From positions 124,001-188,000 of the forward strand of contig NZ_JACYFJ010000004.1 in assembly GCF_014855495.1 (NCBI RefSeq): DNA of 64,000 bases. The letters run 5' to 3'. Origin of the DNA: Euzebyella saccharophila (GTDB lineage Bacteria; Bacteroidota; Bacteroidia; Flavobacteriales; Flavobacteriaceae). A model generated the notes under the pieces. That model searched no databases, was not told the DNA's origin, and saw only the letters and a program-made list of their open reading frames with translations. Below, in pieces: positions 62,102 to 64,000 of the stretch (positions within the stretch are counted from its first letter, which is position 1; each line of letters begins with the position of its first letter). The translations under genes were made by a program, and so were the position numbers.

Positions 62102-62596
62102 ATGATTTATAAGATACGTATCATCTTGGATGCACAAGAAGATATCTTTCGCGATATTGAAATAGAGGCCAGTAACTCTATGGAAGAGTTTCATAATGCC
62201 ATTGCCCAATCCTTTGGTTTTTTAGGCAGTGAGATGGCTTCATTCTACACCTGCGATGAGGAATGGAACCAAGATGAGGAGATTGCTCTTTTTGATATGA
62301 GCGAAAATGGTTCGGACGTTAAGTTGATGAACGAAACATTTCTGGAGGATGTTTTAACCCGTCACACTCCCAAACTTATCTATGTATATGATTTTCTGAA
62401 TATGTGGACCTTCTTTGTTGAACTGGCCGATATTGTGGAAAATGAACCAGGGCAATCCTACCCCAATCTGTTGTTCAGTTTTGGGGAACTTCCTGAAACC
62501 CCTCCGGAAAAAAACTTTGAATCTACACCAAAGTTCGATTTTGATGACACCTTGGATAACTATGACGATTTGGATTTTGATGAAAATTGGAACTAA
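62102..62596 (+). CDS. Plasmid pRiA4b ORF-3-like protein
   Basis: 164 residues. The N-terminal part (IYKIRIILDAQEDIFRDIEI, FHNAIAQSFGF, MASFYTCDEEW and the central KLIYVYDFLNMWTFFVEL) matches the pRiA4b ORF-3-like family. The C terminus is strongly acidic (YDDLDFDENWN). The family is sometimes labelled as an IS1096 passenger, but no transposase or inverted repeat is nearby, so I read it as an ordinary chromosomal gene. Function is unknown. Confidence 0.78.
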   Translation: MIYKIRIILDAQEDIFRDIEIEASNSMEEFHNAIAQSFGFLGSEMASFYTCDEEWNQDEEIALFDMSENGSDVKLMNETFLEDVLTRHTPKLIYVYDFLNMWTFFVELADIVENEPGQSYPNLLFSFGELPETPPEKNFESTPKFDFDDTLDNYDDLDFDENWN

Positions 62597-62666
62597 AGAA
62601 ACTTTTAATCCAATTTAATTTTAGCCTTCAACTACTTTTTGAACTTTATTAGACACCTATTTACCT

Positions 62667-63725
62667 ATGATCAATTTATATCCTACCCAAATTGAAAGCA
62701 TTTCATTGCACCGCGTTGGCAATAAAAATAAAAGCGAGGGTATATTTCTATCGGCAGAACCATTTGCCCTAAATGATGAAACAACGGGACTCTTAAAAGA
62801 ATATTTCTTCAAACCCTTTAGGGAAAAGGAGGAAAATTACTTTAGGTTCACCAATGAAGTAGATGTGGAATTTAATGAGTTATGGAGAGTAGCTTCAAAC
62901 ATTTTTGCCGATCCTGATAGCACTCACGAAAACTCCAAAAGAATTGCCAGCCACTTATTTGAACAAAGCAACCATCCACATATCAAAAGTGGGGAAGTCT
63001 ATGTTGCCTACCTTTCCGGTTTAATGCTGGATAATGAAAAAGTAGATGCCATAGGTATTTTCAAAAGTGAGCTGAAGCATGATTTTCTGCAATTTGAAGA
63101 AAAAGGTAGTAACCTTGATATCGTAATTCAACAAGGTATCAATATCAACAAATTGGATAAAGGATGCCTTATTTTCAATACCAATAAAGAAGATGGTTTT
63201 AAAATCCTATCCGTTGACAGTAACAGATACGACACCAAATATTGGTTGGAAAATTTCTTGGATGTTGAAGCCTTGGCAGATGAAAACTTCTACACTAAAA
63301 ACTACCTTAAATTCTGCCAGAATTTTGCTAAGGATGTGGTACTACCGGCCGAAGACAAACAGCAAGAGGTGCTATTCATGAACAGAGCGGTCAATCACTT
63401 TGCCAAAAATGATTCTTTCGAAGAGAGTAATTTCTTGAATGAAATTATGGAAAATCCTGAGTTTATTCCAGAATTCAAGCACTATAAAACGGAGAAAGGA
63501 CCTAAGTATAGCATTGAGGACGTTTCTAATTTTGATATTGCGAATAAGGCGGTAAGTGATGCCCGGAAGAAAATTAAAAACGTCATCAATCTTGATACCA
63601 ATATTCAGATCAAAATGGATTTCATTAATCCGGAATCTGCACAAAAATTTGTGGAAAAAGGGTGGGATGAAGAACGTCAAATGTACTACTACCTAGTCTA
63701 CTTCAACAAGGAAGAAAAGAGCTAA
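62667..63725 (+). CDS. Nucleoid-associated protein (NdpA/YejK family)
   Basis: 352 residues. The family pattern is seen in HRVGNKNKSEGIFLSAEPF near the start, EVYVAYLSGLM with the following FKSELK segment in the centre, and a C-terminal IKMDFINPESAQKFVEKGWD. YejK-like proteins associate with the nucleoid; their exact role is unclear. There is no membrane or signal segment. It is followed by a weak hairpin and the edge gene on the other strand. Confidence 0.85.
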   Translation: MINLYPTQIESISLHRVGNKNKSEGIFLSAEPFALNDETTGLLKEYFFKPFREKEENYFRFTNEVDVEFNELWRVASNIFADPDSTHENSKRIASHLFEQSNHPHIKSGEVYVAYLSGLMLDNEKVDAIGIFKSELKHDFLQFEEKGSNLDIVIQQGININKLDKGCLIFNTNKEDGFKILSVDSNRYDTKYWLENFLDVEALADENFYTKNYLKFCQNFAKDVVLPAEDKQQEVLFMNRAVNHFAKNDSFEESNFLNEIMENPEFIPEFKHYKTEKGPKYSIEDVSNFDIANKAVSDARKKIKNVINLDTNIQIKMDFINPESAQKFVEKGWDEERQMYYYLVYFNKEEKS

Positions 63726-63749
63726 CACCTTTATAAGATACTTAAAACC

Positions 63750-63776
63750 AACCCTATAGAACTATTCCATAGGGTT
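63750..63776. terminator. Possible bidirectional terminator
   Basis: An 8-bp stem (63750-63757 with 63769-63776) with an 11-nt loop lies between convergent genes. The loop is long and the T run short. It overlaps the stop of the edge gene. Confidence 0.45.
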
Positions 63777-64000
63777 TTGTTGTATTTTGATGTTTTGTTC
63801 TATGATTTGCTTCATACTTACATCTTCATAATTTCTTCTCACGAAGTCAAGGGCCAAGTCCAATACCTCTCCCATATTGTTACATTTCCTGAAATTAAGG
63901 TCTAAAGTGAGGTCATAAATCTGTTCTTTGAGCATGTCCACATTTTCCGGTGTTGATATATCGTCCTGCTTAGCAATTGTTCTAAGTTTTCTAATCCTAT
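63762..64000 (-). CDS. Partial gene at the right edge, unknown
   Basis: The frame enters from the right edge and ends at TAG 63762-63764, giving the last 78 or so residues (about IAKQDDISTPENVDMLKE to KIQQNPME). The residues are helical and rich in charged groups, with no membrane segment. It is convergent with the nucleoid-associated protein gene. I do not recognise the family; the start lies outside the window. Confidence 0.55.
   Translation of the reverse strand, partial: RIRKLRTIAKQDDISTPENVDMLKEQIYDLTLDLNFRKCNNMGEVLDLALDFVRRNYEDVSMKQIIEQNIKIQQNPME

Noticed and set aside
62102-62596. Possible IS1096/plasmid element gene
   Set aside because: The pRiA4b ORF-3-like family occurs in ordinary chromosomes. 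No transposase, inverted repeat or target duplication is visible here.

Overview
The window looks like a chromosomal segment of a marine member of the Flavobacteriaceae (Bacteroidota). The genome is AT-rich. It encodes PorP/SprF and OmpA partners of the type IX secretion system (T9SS), a CHU_C-type gliding/T9SS C-terminal domain, DUF5606 and DUF2911 proteins, and a Bacteroidota-type heme A synthase. Promoters resemble the TAnnTTTG class, and several genes start at TTG without a clear Shine-Dalgarno site. I see no rRNA, tRNA, CRISPR array, insertion sequence or phage module.

Layout: 0.3-3 kb holds two paralogous six-helix HisKA_2 sensor kinases. 3-6.1 kb holds three small secreted proteins of one family (two with duplicated upstream regions) around a FAD/NAD(P)-binding protein. 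6.4-10.6 kb holds an FtsX-like ABC exporter beside a TesA-like esterase. 10.6-13.2 kb holds a small secreted protein, a malectin lipoprotein and an exported MsrA. 13.2-15.7 kb is an ECF sigma / anti-sigma-like / secreted-protein operon. 15.8-31 kb carries housekeeping and envelope genes: aldose epimerase, Ohr, DUF2911, MeaB, a GT2/flippase-like/GT39/PAP2 set, MATE, MazG, a metallopeptidase, two exported sugar-related proteins and a two-component pair. 31-39 kb is rich in exported catabolic enzymes: aquaporin, esterases, an enolase-superfamily enzyme, an RraA-like protein, GH20 and a nitrilase. 39-42 kb has DUF5606, Def, RuvX and DapD. 42-48.8 kb is a glycan locus with two GT2 enzymes, a GT52-like sialyltransferase, a CMP-nonulosonate synthetase fused to a HAD phosphatase, a short NeuB-type synthase, then TsaC and the CCA enzyme. 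49-61 kb is an adhesin locus in which two PorP/SprF-OmpA pairs flank a giant repeat protein. 61-64 kb has heme A synthase, a pRiA4b ORF-3-like protein, a nucleoid-associated protein and a partial gene.

Four points deserve most attention. First, the small secreted proteins share a C-terminal motif, and CGTT-centred direct repeats with 21-bp period lie upstream of some of these small genes; these resemble LytTR (AgrA/AlgR) binding sites, and the kinases are encoded next door. Second, the adhesin gene carries 15 nearly identical ~213-bp units and is cut by an in-frame TAG just before its T9SS sorting domain. Third, the PorP/SprF-OmpA pair is duplicated and the first copy lacks its own adhesin. 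Fourth, a nonulosonate synthase without a SAF domain sits beside a CMP-synthetase/HAD fusion, which fits a KDN-type route through a 9-phosphate intermediate. These functional readings are inferences from motifs and context; no database search was run.
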